Made by a program: the position numbers and the translations under genes
Shown here: positions 46,930 through 54,095 of the stretch, piece by piece
Layout: every line of letters begins with the position of its first letter
Numbering within the stretch: the first letter of the stretch is position 1
The notes under the pieces: generated by a model
The model's database searches: none
Told to the model about the DNA's origin: nothing
What the model saw: only the letters and a program-made list of their open reading frames with translations
Assembly: GCF_007679045.1 (NCBI RefSeq)
Contig: NZ_VEFS01000001.1
Location: 615,520-679,519 of the forward strand
Length of the DNA: 64,000 bases
Direction of reading: 5' to 3'
Source of the DNA: Microbacterium sp. BH-3-3-3
GTDB lineage: Bacteria; Actinomycetota; Actinomycetes; Actinomycetales; Microbacteriaceae

Positions 46930-47337
46930 ATGCCGTCCGTCGTGACCCTCATCCGTTCCGCGTCGCTGTCGGATGCCGCCGAGTACGCCTACGCCGCCAC
47001 CGCTCCGGCGAACGCCCGCCTGATCTTCCTCGCAGGCTCCTGCCCGTTGAACGCCGACGGCTCGACCGCCGGCGTCGGCGACTACGCGGCGCAGGCCGCG
47101 AGCTGCATCGAGAACATGACGATCGCCCTGCGCGAAGCCGGGGCGACGATCACCGATGTGATCAGCACGCGCGTGCTCGTGGCATCCGCTCGACAGGCCG
47201 ATCTCGTCGCGGCGTGGGAGGTCGTGCGCGACGCGTTCGGCGATCACGACGTGCCGAGCACGCTGATGGGCGTCACCGTCCTCGGCTACGACGACCAGCT
47301 GGTCGAGATCGAGGCGGTCGCCGCGGTCGTCGACTGA
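46930..47337 (+). CDS. RidA family protein
   Basis: A 135-residue member of the RidA/YjgF/UK114 family, whose best-known members are trimeric enamine/imine deaminases that clear reactive 2-aminoacrylate. The family end region STLMGVTVLGYDDQLVEIEAVAAV is clear, as is IENMTIALREAGATITDVISTRVLV. In true RidA the substrate-binding arginine sits in a R-x-A-x-x-V segment (here ISTRVLVASAR), but the strand around it differs, so the protein may be a Rid subgroup without proven deaminase activity. GGAG lies about 8 nt before ATG 46930. It is divergent from the VOC gene. Confidence 0.88.
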   Translation: MPSVVTLIRSASLSDAAEYAYAATAPANARLIFLAGSCPLNADGSTAGVGDYAAQAASCIENMTIALREAGATITDVISTRVLVASARQADLVAAWEVVRDAFGDHDVPSTLMGVTVLGYDDQLVEIEAVAAVVD

Positions 47338-47346
47338 TTGCGCGGG

Positions 47347-47754
47347 TCAGCCCGACACCGCGAACTGTTGCAGCACCACTCGGGTGTCGTCGTCGACGAC
47401 GAAATCGTCGCCCAGCTCGTCCCGCATGGCATCCGATGTCCAGAACCGCACGTGGCCATCGCGCCACTGGGCGACCGACGCGTAACCCTCCCCCTCGGCG
47501 ATCGCGTGGGCGAGGGGAACGTCCCGCAGGGCCACGACCTCGACCTCGGTCGTCTCGATGACGCAGACCGGCTCACCGAAAGAGTCGATCACCACGCCCC
47601 GCTCGCCGACGGCGGGGAGCGGGTCACCGGCGACGGCATACTCCTGCTCCAGCGAGCTCGTCGTCGTCTTCTCCCCCGCACGGATCGCCGCGACGATCCG
47701 GTCGCGACCGGGCCCGGGGAACATGAACTCGATCGGCGTCAGCTGCTCCGTCAT
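47347..47754 (-). CDS. ASCH domain protein
   Basis: A 135-residue ASCH-domain protein (PUA-like beta-barrel, predicted RNA or nucleotide binding). Markers are FMFPGPGRDRIVAAIRAGEKTTTSSL at the start, GERGVVIDSFGEPVCVIETTEVEVVALRDV, and AHAIAEGEGYASVAQWRDGHVRFW. One relative (YqfB) is an amidohydrolase of N4-acetylcytidine; the function here is unknown. ATG 47754 overlaps the last base of the response regulator stop (TGATG), so it belongs to the two-component operon. A GTG at 47763 would add three residues. It ends 9 nt from the convergent RidA gene. Confidence 0.85.
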   Translation of the reverse strand: MTEQLTPIEFMFPGPGRDRIVAAIRAGEKTTTSSLEQEYAVAGDPLPAVGERGVVIDSFGEPVCVIETTEVEVVALRDVPLAHAIAEGEGYASVAQWRDGHVRFWTSDAMRDELGDDFVVDDDTRVVLQQFAVSG

Positions 47755-48356
47755 CAGATCCACCCCCGCTCGCGCGCGTGGATCGTCGCCTGCTGGCGAC
47801 TCGCGAGACCGAGCTTGCCGAGCACCGACGACACGTGGTTTCGCACCGTCCCCGCCGACAGGTGAAGGGATGCCGCGATCTCGGCGACCGTCTCCCCCCG
47901 GGCTCCCGCGCGCAGCACGTCGAGCTCGCGGTCGGTGAGGGGGCTGCGCTCGTCGCTCAGCGCGTCGGCGGCGATCTCGGGGTCGACGTAGCGCCGCCCG
48001 GCCGCGACCTCGCGGATCACCGCCGCCACGTCATCCGCGGGCCTCGATTTGGGCAGGAACCCGTCGACTCCCGCACCGAGCGCGCGCCGCAGCACTCCGG
48101 GTCGCGCGTGGCGCGTGACGATCACGCAGCGCGAGGCGACGCTGCGCAGGATCTTCGAGGCCGTGTCGACCCCGTCGAGTCCGGGCATCTCGAGATCGAG
48201 AAGGCACACGTCGGGTTTCAGCCGCTGCGCCTCGATCACGGCGCTCTCGCCGTCGCGGCATTCGGCCACGACCTCGAGATCGTCCTCCAGCCGCAGCAGT
48301 GCGGCGAGCGCGGTGCGGATCATGTCTTCGTCGTCGGCGATGAGCACGCGGATCAC
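47754..48356 (-). CDS. NarL/FixJ-type response regulator
   Basis: A 200-residue transcription factor. The receiver domain (residues about 1-118) has the acidic pair in VLIADDEDMIRTALAALL and the phosphorylatable Asp in DVCLLDLEMPGLDG, followed by FLPKSRPADD with the conserved Lys. The LuxR-type helix-turn-helix (about 138-196) reads LTDRELDVLRAGARGETVAEIAASLHLSAGTVRNHVSSVLGKLG, recognised by SAGTVRNHVSSVLGKL. The start GTG 48356 overlaps the kinase stop (GTGA, 48353-48356). Its likely targets include the divergent small efflux gene at 49666. Confidence 0.93.
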   Translation of the reverse strand: MIRVLIADDEDMIRTALAALLRLEDDLEVVAECRDGESAVIEAQRLKPDVCLLDLEMPGLDGVDTASKILRSVASRCVIVTRHARPGVLRRALGAGVDGFLPKSRPADDVAAVIREVAAGRRYVDPEIAADALSDERSPLTDRELDVLRAGARGETVAEIAASLHLSAGTVRNHVSSVLGKLGLASRQQATIHARERGWI

Positions 48357-49513
48357 GCGGGAACCTCCTCGGGCACGCGGACGGTCACGCGGAAGCGGTC
48401 GCCGAGCCGAGTGGCATCCACCGTCCCTCCCACCGATCCCACGCGTTCGGCGATGCCCGACAGCCCCGCCCCATCGCCGACGGGTGAGGCGGCACCGCGC
48501 GAGTCGTTCTCGACGACCAGCACCCAGGCGCCCTCGTGTCGGGCGAGCGAGAGCGAAGCCGAGACCCCGCCGCCGTGCTTGAGCACATTCGTCGTGGACT
48601 CGCGGACGACCGGTCCGAGCACATCGGCCGGCGCCCGATCGGCCTCGGTGTCCACCAGCAGATCGACGGACAGACCCGCCGCACGCAGCAGGTCGGCGGC
48701 GTTGGCGAGTTCGTCGGGAAGGGGCACCCCGCGGAAGCGCGCGGCCAGATCGCGCGTGCCGCGACGGGCTTCGTCGACGCTCGCGCGAGCCGCGCGCACC
48801 TGTTCGACGGCGGCATCCGGATCCCTCCCCATCATCTTCTCGGCGAGCTCGAGCTGCAGCGCGATCACCTGCAGGTGGTGGCCCTGCAGGTCGTGCAGGT
48901 CGCCGGCGAGGCGCAGGCGCTCTTGCGCGGCGGCGAGACGCCCCTCGGCGCGCCGCGCGCGGTCGAGTTCGCGCACGATGTCCCACCACCACAGCGACGT
49001 CGCGGTCAGCGGCGCGAGCATCGCGACGAACAGCGGCAGGGCGAAGCCGCTGACCTCGTATCCCGCGGGGTGGATGCGCGTGGCATCCACGAACCAGGCC
49101 GCCGCGATCACGGCGAGCAGCAGCACGACCAGACGCAGCCGGATGCCGTGCCTCCAGCGCACGAGACACAACGCCTGCGCGGTGAAGCCGACGCCGAGCA
49201 GCAGCGACCCGGCGCTGATGCCCATGAGCACCGCCGAGACGACGCCGAGCGCGACGAGCGGCCACACGCGGCGGCGCGCGGAGTCGTCGTCCTCGAGGGG
49301 CTCCTGCCGGTAGCGGATGAGCAGCAGGACGGCGGACGCCACCGACCCGGCCACCCCGACGAGGTTCAGCACGAGGGCGGGCACGGTGCCGTCGACGAAG
49401 ACCGACAGCGACCAGAACAGCGCCGCGAACAGATGGAGGAACAGGATCGACGACGCCGTGTACCACCACGTGACGCGCACGTCGCGGGCGTAGGTGGCGG
49501 TGGAGGTGCTCAC
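48353..49513 (-). CDS. sensor histidine kinase, HisKA_3 type
   Basis: A 386-residue membrane kinase. Five or six hydrophobic segments (residues about 15-165) form a sensor with short extracellular loops, as in DesK-like thermosensors or antibiotic-sensing kinases. The dimerisation/phosphoacceptor motif is LAGDLHDLQGHHLQVIALQLELAEK (His in DLHD, residue about 205). The HATPase domain has ESTTNVLKHGGGVSASLSL, then VENDSRG and GAGLSGIAERV. GTG 49513 is the likely start because upstream codons lie in the divergent promoter; an extension is possible. It forms an operon with its response regulator and the ASCH gene. Confidence 0.92.
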   Translation of the reverse strand: MSTSTATYARDVRVTWWYTASSILFLHLFAALFWSLSVFVDGTVPALVLNLVGVAGSVASAVLLLIRYRQEPLEDDDSARRRVWPLVALGVVSAVLMGISAGSLLLGVGFTAQALCLVRWRHGIRLRLVVLLLAVIAAAWFVDATRIHPAGYEVSGFALPLFVAMLAPLTATSLWWWDIVRELDRARRAEGRLAAAQERLRLAGDLHDLQGHHLQVIALQLELAEKMMGRDPDAAVEQVRAARASVDEARRGTRDLAARFRGVPLPDELANAADLLRAAGLSVDLLVDTEADRAPADVLGPVVRESTTNVLKHGGGVSASLSLARHEGAWVLVVENDSRGAASPVGDGAGLSGIAERVGSVGGTVDATRLGDRFRVTVRVPEEVPA

Positions 49514-49665
49514 CCCGGCCACTGTACGGCCGTGACATTCGTCACGGGTGGCCCGTCGCATCCTCCCGCGCAGTCATGACACCGCGACACTGCCGCAGAA
49601 CGGCGCGGATCGATGGGATGGAATCACCGCGGAACACGCCGCGGACTCATCCCCCAGGAGAACTC

Positions 49666-50166
49666 ATGTCGAACCCTGTCAGCGATCTCGTCCTCGGTTT
49701 CCAGGGCCTCGTCTCCGATGTGCCCGAGTTCGTCCAGCCGCTCATCGTCGCCCTGGCCGGCGCCGTGCCGTTCATCGAGGGCGAGGGCGCCGCCGCGATC
49801 GGGCTCATCGGCGGTATCCACCCCGTGGTCGCCGCGATCGCCGGTGCCGTGGGCAACCTCATCTGCGTGGCCATCGTCGTGCTGGCCACCTCACGCGTTC
49901 GCACCGCCGTCACCACCCGTCGCGGAGCCGCCGCGAAGCCCCCGACCGCGCGCCGCGAGAAGTTCGAGAAGGCCTACCACCGGTACGGAACCCCCGGTGT
50001 GAGCCTGCTCGGCCCCCTGCTCCTGCCGACGCAGTTCACCGCCGCCGCCCTCACCTCGACCGGTGTGCCCCCGCTGCGCGTGATCGCCTGGCAGGCCGCC
50101 GCGATCGTGCTGTGGACGACGGTGATCACCCTGCTCATCACGGGCGTCATCCGCGCGGTGGCGTAA
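49666..50166 (+). CDS. small multi-drug export family membrane protein
   Basis: A 166-residue protein of the Sm_multidrug_ex family (PF06695), small putative efflux proteins with four or five membrane segments. Visible parts are VQPLIVALAGAVPFIEGEGAAAIGLIGG (the acidic FIEGEG motif), a hydrophobic segment VVAAIAGAVGNLICVAIVVLA, a basic loop (RVRTAVTTRRGAAAKPPTARREKFEKAYHRYGTPGV), and GPLLLPTQFTAAALTSTG. CAGGAG 6 nt before ATG 49666 fixes the start. It is divergent from the histidine kinase operon, which may control it. The transport substrate is unproven for the family. Confidence 0.85.
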   Translation: MSNPVSDLVLGFQGLVSDVPEFVQPLIVALAGAVPFIEGEGAAAIGLIGGIHPVVAAIAGAVGNLICVAIVVLATSRVRTAVTTRRGAAAKPPTARREKFEKAYHRYGTPGVSLLGPLLLPTQFTAAALTSTGVPPLRVIAWQAAAIVLWTTVITLLITGVIRAVA

Positions 50167-50176
50167 GGGGCTGGGT

Positions 50177-50731
50177 TCAGTCGTCGGCGAACGCTCGGTG
50201 CAGCGCCTCTCGACCCTGGGGCCAGTCGCCGAGACCGCTGGCGGAGTTGAGATGGCCGAGGTCACCCACGACGACGAACTCACTACCCCACCCGCGCGCG
50301 AGACCCTCGGCCGTTCCGAGGTCGCAATACGGATCGTTCGTGCTGGCCACGACCACGCTGGGGCAAGGCAGCGAACGCACGTCGAGTCTCGTGAAGCTCG
50401 GGGCCTCTGCAGCCGGAAACGCGTCGCCCGTCGGGTCTGGCGGCGCCACCAGGAGCACCCCGCGCGGAGGGCGTCCGGCTGATGGCCGCAGCCACTCCGC
50501 CACCGCCCAGCATCCGAGGCTGTGGGCGATCAGAACGATGTCGTCTACCCGCGGTTCGAGGTCTGCCGCCGCCCGATCGATCGCTGCGACCCAGTCTCCG
50601 AGATCCGGCTGCGACCACGAGCTCGGCTCGACACACACGGCGATCTCGTCGCCCCACCGGCGCTCCCACCTCGTCTGCCAGTGCGCGTCGTCCGACCCGC
50701 CGATCCCGGGAACCATCACGTATCCGATCAC
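50177..50731 (-). CDS. RBBP9/YdeN-type alpha/beta serine hydrolase
   Basis: A 184-residue single-domain hydrolase. It has the nucleophile elbow AHSLGCW (Ser near residue 70), the N-terminal VPGIGGSDDAHWQTRWE and the C-terminal GHLNSASGLGDWPQGREAL with the catalytic His; these three features define the RBBP9/YdeN family. The likely activity is an esterase or peptidase on small substrates. GTG 50731 has GAAGGA at 6-7 nt. It is transcribed divergently from the Lrp-type regulator with 125 nt between, so the regulator may control it. Confidence 0.9.
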   Translation of the reverse strand: MIGYVMVPGIGGSDDAHWQTRWERRWGDEIAVCVEPSSWSQPDLGDWVAAIDRAAADLEPRVDDIVLIAHSLGCWAVAEWLRPSAGRPPRGVLLVAPPDPTGDAFPAAEAPSFTRLDVRSLPCPSVVVASTNDPYCDLGTAEGLARGWGSEFVVVGDLGHLNSASGLGDWPQGREALHRAFADD

Positions 50732-50856
50732 AGTCTTCCTTCGGTTTTGCGCGCGCGAGGCGCCTCGGATGGGTGGCTGTACGGGTCGAGCATGATGGGA
50801 TCATCATCGACACGCGAGCGCAGTGAGCGATCCCTAAGCAGTAGGACGGAAACGCG

Positions 50857-51306
50857 ATGGAAGCATTGGATCGAGTGGACCGCCGAATCCTCGAGCTGCT
50901 TCAAGACGACGGACGTCTCACCGGCGCCGAGGTGGGCCGCAGGGTCGGTCTGTCGCAGCCGGCGGCCAGCGCCCGCATCGCGCGGCTCGAGAAAACGGGC
51001 GTCATCTCCGGGTATCACGCCGTCGTCGACGCAGCCGTCGTGGGCCTGAACATCCGCGCCGTCATCCGCCTGCGCACCACCCACGCGCAACTCGGCCCCG
51101 CATTGCAACTGGCGTCGCAGATGGAGGAGGTCACGTCGACTCTGCGAGTGACGGGTGAGGACTGTCTGATCTTCGACGTGCACTGCGTCGACGCAGCACG
51201 GTTGGAAAGGGTCGTCGATTCGCTCGCGCGTTTCGGCCCGGTCACTACCTCGCTGGTGCTGCGCGAGTATCCCGCGAAGCCCCTCGCGCCGGCGTCCGTC
51301 GGCTAG
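50857..51306 (+). CDS. Lrp/AsnC family transcriptional regulator
   Basis: A 149-residue feast/famine regulator. The N-terminal helix-turn-helix (residues about 3-60) reads LDRVDRRILELLQDDGRLTGAEVGRRVGLSQPAASARIARLEKTGVI. The C-terminal RAM ligand-binding domain (about 70-140) includes IRAVIRLRTTHAQLGPALQLASQMEEVTSTLRVTGEDCLIFDVHCVDAARLE, seen as VTGEDCLIFDVHCVD. Such proteins sense amino acids and usually act locally, so the divergent hydrolase gene and itself are candidate targets. The convergent membrane-protein gene ends only 1 nt after its stop. Confidence 0.92.
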   Translation: MEALDRVDRRILELLQDDGRLTGAEVGRRVGLSQPAASARIARLEKTGVISGYHAVVDAAVVGLNIRAVIRLRTTHAQLGPALQLASQMEEVTSTLRVTGEDCLIFDVHCVDAARLERVVDSLARFGPVTTSLVLREYPAKPLAPASVG

Positions 51307-51882
51307 CTAGCCCGCGACCGGCGGTCCCGGCGAAGGGTCGGCGGCGGGTTGACCGTCTTGAGTCGCGTCGATCTCGCTCCGCCGTGCGAGCACCTCGCGG
51401 ATGATCGCGTTCTTACGCAGACTGCGCGGGGTGGTGACGACGGAAACGACGAGCATCACGACGAAGAACGCCGCGGCCAGGCCCCAGTACGGGCTTCGCG
51501 TGATCGTGAGCGAGAGCGCGACAGGGGTCATCAACCCGAAGACGACCGGATTCAGCCAGAGGGCGCGCCGCAGTAGTTGATGCTGACGTTCGACGATGGT
51601 CGCCCACGCGACGACATCGATCTCGGCCGGCACCCGCCCCGTCTTGAGAGCGTGTCCGATGCGATCCAGTTCGAGGGCTCCGCCGGCGTCGCTTCGCTGC
51701 CGGACAACTATGACCGTGAAGACGACGGTCATCACGGTGGCGAAAATGGAGGTTCCGATCAGGCGGGCGGCGAGAGGGCCGTCCGGCAGGGCCAACTGCC
51801 CGCCCGCGAAATAGGCACCCGCGAAGAAGACGAAATAGACCGGGGCGAGAGCCCACAACGGCAACGTCCGGAATCTGCGCAT
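51307..51882 (-). CDS. membrane protein of unknown function
   Basis: A 191-residue protein with four hydrophobic segments in two pairs: LWALAPVYFVFFAGAYFAGGQL and IFATVMTVVFTVIVV, then LWLNPVVFGLMTPVALSLTI and YWGLAAAFFVVMLVVSVV. Between the pairs is a polar helix (AGGALELDRIGHALKTGRVPAEIDVVAWATIVERQHQLLRRA), and a basic then Asp/Pro-rich tail closes the protein. The start at ATG 51882 is the first with a convincing hydrophobic pattern; the frame stays open further upstream into the divergent gene. I do not recognise the family. The architecture echoes that of the 124-residue protein on the opposite strand. Confidence 0.65.
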   Translation of the reverse strand: MRRFRTLPLWALAPVYFVFFAGAYFAGGQLALPDGPLAARLIGTSIFATVMTVVFTVIVVRQRSDAGGALELDRIGHALKTGRVPAEIDVVAWATIVERQHQLLRRALWLNPVVFGLMTPVALSLTITRSPYWGLAAAFFVVMLVVSVVTTPRSLRKNAIIREVLARRSEIDATQDGQPAADPSPGPPVAG

Positions 51883-51945
51883 CAGCGATGGTCTCAGCCC
51901 GGCGAGAAGTGAGGAGGGTGCCTGCTCTCCCTCCGCCGTAGGCGC

Positions 51946-51951
51946 TAGGTT
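51946..51951 (+). promoter_or_regulatory. candidate -10 element ahead of the GTG at 51959
   Basis: TAGGTT followed by 7 nt and GTG 51959; no Shine-Dalgarno. This would give another leaderless start. Confidence 0.4.
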
Positions 51952-51958
51952 GTCGCGG

Positions 51959-52324
51959 GTGGATGGAGTCCAGTGGGGTGCAGAAGGCGTATTCCTGCTG
52001 GTCTTCAGCTCGGTCATGGCTGTTGCATTCCCCATCGTGATGCGATTCAAGCTCGCCAGCCCCCAGCTCCTCCGCGAGCAGGTGATGTTATCGACAAGCC
52101 GTGGGGTCGTGATCTGGACGGTCCTCGTCACCCTGGGCGCGGGACTTTTCGGACTCACCTCCGTGTCCGTCGCCCTGGAATTTCCGGTTGGCTGGGGAAT
52201 TGCCGCGATGGCAATCAGCGTGCTGGTCTGCACCCTCTGGTATGCGATCCTCTATCGCCGCACGATCCGCGAAATGGAGCGCGAGCGCATGTCTCGCGAC
52301 GCGGCGCCTCCAGACCCCGACTGA
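51959..52324 (+). CDS. small membrane protein of unknown function
   Basis: A 121-residue protein with three or four hydrophobic segments: GVFLLVFSSVMAVAFPIVM, VVIWTVLVTLGAGLFGLTSVSVAL and GWGIAAMAISVLVCTLWYAILY, then a charged C-terminus (RRTIREMERERMSRDAAPPDPD). The GTG at 51959 was chosen because TAGGTT lies 7 nt upstream; TTG 51950 is an alternative three codons longer. There is no recognisable family. It is divergent from the membrane-protein gene at 51307-51882 and followed by the XRE regulator. Confidence 0.6.
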   Translation: MDGVQWGAEGVFLLVFSSVMAVAFPIVMRFKLASPQLLREQVMLSTSRGVVIWTVLVTLGAGLFGLTSVSVALEFPVGWGIAAMAISVLVCTLWYAILYRRTIREMERERMSRDAAPPDPD

Positions 52325-52408
52325 CGCCCCGCCCCTCAACCCGTTCGACAGCTCGTCACGATCAGCCCCCTGGTCCTGAATACGGCCGCGATCCCTCAAG
52401 CCCATCCT

Positions 52409-52432
52409 GTTATCGTTTAAGAGAACAGGAGG
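52409..52432. promoter_or_regulatory. candidate operator/promoter of the XRE gene
   Basis: CCTGTT and AACAGG form an inverted repeat around an A/T-rich centre (ATCGTTTAAGAG), immediately before the AGGAGG ribosome site. TATCGT inside it could serve as -10. The layout suits autoregulation by the XRE protein. Confidence 0.5.
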
Positions 52433-52437
52433 TCGGA

Positions 52438-53019
52438 ATGGGCATCGTGAACACTCTTCGCAGGGCGCGCCGACGCTCCGGCGCAAGCCTTCGAAACGTG
52501 GCTTCGCAATCGGGGGTGGGGGCAGGCAATCTCAGTGCGATCGAGAACGGCCACCGCGAGCCGACCTCGTCCACGGTGGATCGGCTCGCCTCGACCATGG
52601 GAATCGAATGGGTGCCCTTTCACGCCGAAGGACGCACTCCCGCCGCGAGCGCCGCCGATGAGATCACCCGCGCCGAGAACGACGGCAGGCATGCGCAGGC
52701 CTATCGCCGCTTCCTTCAGTTGGCCGACGATCTCGCCTCCGCCGATCCGGTGACACGGGTGCTGCTCTCAGCGGAGCCGCCAGAAGACTCACCCTCTCGC
52801 TGGCTGGACGCGATCGCCGCTGTCGTGGAACTGCGTTTGCACGAGGTTCGCGCTCCGATCCCTTCATGGGTCACCGGCTACTCCGGTCAGCCGGATGCCG
52901 TGTGGGAGCCTCAGCGCGGTTCACGCGCTCTCCCGCTCAGCGCAGATCACGACAACGTCCCCGCTGAATTCCTCAAGCGAGGTGTCGCGATCGAGCAGGG
53001 TGAGTTGCTCACTGCGTAA
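52438..53019 (+). CDS. XRE family helix-turn-helix protein with antitoxin-like C-terminus
   Basis: A 193-residue protein. Residues about 4-58 form an XRE/Cro helix-turn-helix (TLRRARRRSGASLRNVASQSGVGAGNLSAIENGHREPTSSTVDRLASTMG, seen as LSAIENGHREPTSSTVDRL). The C-terminal 65 residues (WLDAIAAVVELRLHEVRAPIPSWVTGY, then PAEFLKRGVAIEQGELL) resemble the tail of helix-turn-helix proteins that accompany nucleotidyltransferase-type toxins. No toxin follows: the next gene is a deaminase on the other strand. It may be an orphan antitoxin or a plain regulator. AGGAGG 5 nt before ATG 52438 fixes the start, and an inverted repeat just upstream suggests autoregulation. Confidence 0.82.
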   Translation: MGIVNTLRRARRRSGASLRNVASQSGVGAGNLSAIENGHREPTSSTVDRLASTMGIEWVPFHAEGRTPAASAADEITRAENDGRHAQAYRRFLQLADDLASADPVTRVLLSAEPPEDSPSRWLDAIAAVVELRLHEVRAPIPSWVTGYSGQPDAVWEPQRGSRALPLSADHDNVPAEFLKRGVAIEQGELLTA

Positions 53020-53042
53020 GAACCGCCCGCACTAGAGCCCGC

Positions 53043-53525
53043 TCAGCCCCAGAACCCCCGGTGCGGCTCCGCCGCCTCGTCCTCGAGGTGCGGCCCCGAC
53101 ACCGCGATCGCCCGCCCGCCGTGCGCGAAGACCTCGCGCGAGGGCAGGTCGAGGGCGGCTCCATCGTCCTCTCCCCCGGCGATGTCGATGAGGCCGGTGC
53201 CCGAGAGGGCGTACACGACGCGGCCGATGCCCGCCCAGAAGATCGCCCCGCAGCACATGGCGCAGGGTTCGCACGACGTGAACAGAGTGGATGCCGGCAG
53301 CTCAGCGGCATCCACCTCCTTCCACACCCGCCGCACGAGGTTCGTCTCGGCGTGACCCGTCACGTCGCGGTCGGTGAGCACGGTGTTCTCGGCCTCGATC
53401 ACGCGCCCGTCGCCCGTGACGAGCAGCGCGCCGAACGGATGGTTGCCGTGCTCGCGCGCCGCGATCGACAGGTCGATGGCACGGCGGAGGTGGGCGAGGT
53501 CGGTCGCGTCGAGAGAGTCGGTCAT
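53043..53525 (-). CDS. nucleoside/guanine deaminase family protein
   Basis: A 160-residue zinc-dependent deaminase of the cytidine deaminase fold. The zinc motifs are HAETNLVRR (HAE) and TLFTSCEPCAMCCGAIFWAGIGRVVYA (PCAMC), and the N-terminus is AREHGNHPFGALLVTGDGRVI. This pattern is closest to guanine deaminase (GuaD) and related small-molecule deaminases rather than tRNA adenosine deaminase TadA, because of the HPFGALLV and the C-terminal ISGE-like segment. A purine-salvage role would fit the NCS2 purine permease elsewhere in the window. It is a single gene converging on the XRE gene. Confidence 0.88.
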   Translation of the reverse strand: MTDSLDATDLAHLRRAIDLSIAAREHGNHPFGALLVTGDGRVIEAENTVLTDRDVTGHAETNLVRRVWKEVDAAELPASTLFTSCEPCAMCCGAIFWAGIGRVVYALSGTGLIDIAGGEDDGAALDLPSREVFAHGGRAIAVSGPHLEDEAAEPHRGFWG

Positions 53526-53616
53526 GCAGTCGATGATGGTGGATCAATGTTTTCGCGAAGAAGAGGGCGGATGCCGCGGCGTCGGTCAGCTCGTCAGGAG
53601 TCACCGCGGATTTTGG

Positions 53617-53889
53617 TTATGCCCGGCGATCCGGCAGGTCGCGCGGGCGGCCGTCGTCGCCCTCCCCCGTCTGCACGGATCCGTAGACGGCGGGGAGGTC
53701 CGTCGAGGCGGAGGGCGTCCATCCGTAGGCCTCCGACTGCACGGCTCCCGCGTCCATCACCGGACGCAGCGCAGAGCGCAAGGCGTCGCGCCCTCGCCGA
53801 CGACGAACCAGCGCAATCGTGAGCCGCACGGCGATGCCCACCGCGATGGCACCCCAGAACAGGTACTCGATCCATCCGAATGCGCCCAC
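53617..53889 (-). CDS. small single-pass membrane protein of unknown function
   Basis: A 90-residue protein: one hydrophobic segment (IEYLFWGAIAVGIAVRLTIALV), an arginine-rich stretch (RRRRGRD) and a soluble tail with polar residues ending GEGDDGRPRDLPDRRA. The start is GTG 53889. No family is recognised. The positive-inside rule puts the tail in the cytosol. Kept as probable because of the codon bias and the lack of any better frame. Confidence 0.55.
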   Translation of the reverse strand: MGAFGWIEYLFWGAIAVGIAVRLTIALVRRRRGRDALRSALRPVMDAGAVQSEAYGWTPSASTDLPAVYGSVQTGEGDDGRPRDLPDRRA

Positions 53890-53977
53890 GCGTGGCCTCC
53901 CTGTCGCCGCAGTGCGTGGGATGGGCGACGTTACCGGACGGCGATGACCGACGGAAGTCGATAACGCCCTGCGGGCG

Positions 53978-54062
53978 TAGCAAAACTACTAACGGATGCG
54001 CTCTTCGCGGCTGAAAGCGGCGGAATGCCATGTACTACCTCCCGTTTGTGTAGTACAACTAC
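53978..54062. promoter_or_regulatory. A/T-richer regulatory region with palindromic sites
   Basis: Upstream of the secreted hydrolase gene several related palindromes occur. GTAGTACAACTAC (54050-54062, half-sites GTAGT/ACTAC). A perfect 7-bp inverted repeat GTACTAC (54032-54038) with GTAGTAC (54050-54056) at an 11-nt spacing. And GTAGCAAAACTAC (about 53978-53990), with GTAG/CTAC half-sites. The shared GTAG/CTAC element suggests binding of one regulator, for example of the GntR type, to control the hydrolase. Confidence 0.6.
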
Positions 54063-54095
54063 TCTCACTGCCCTTCAACGAAGACGGAGCCCCCG

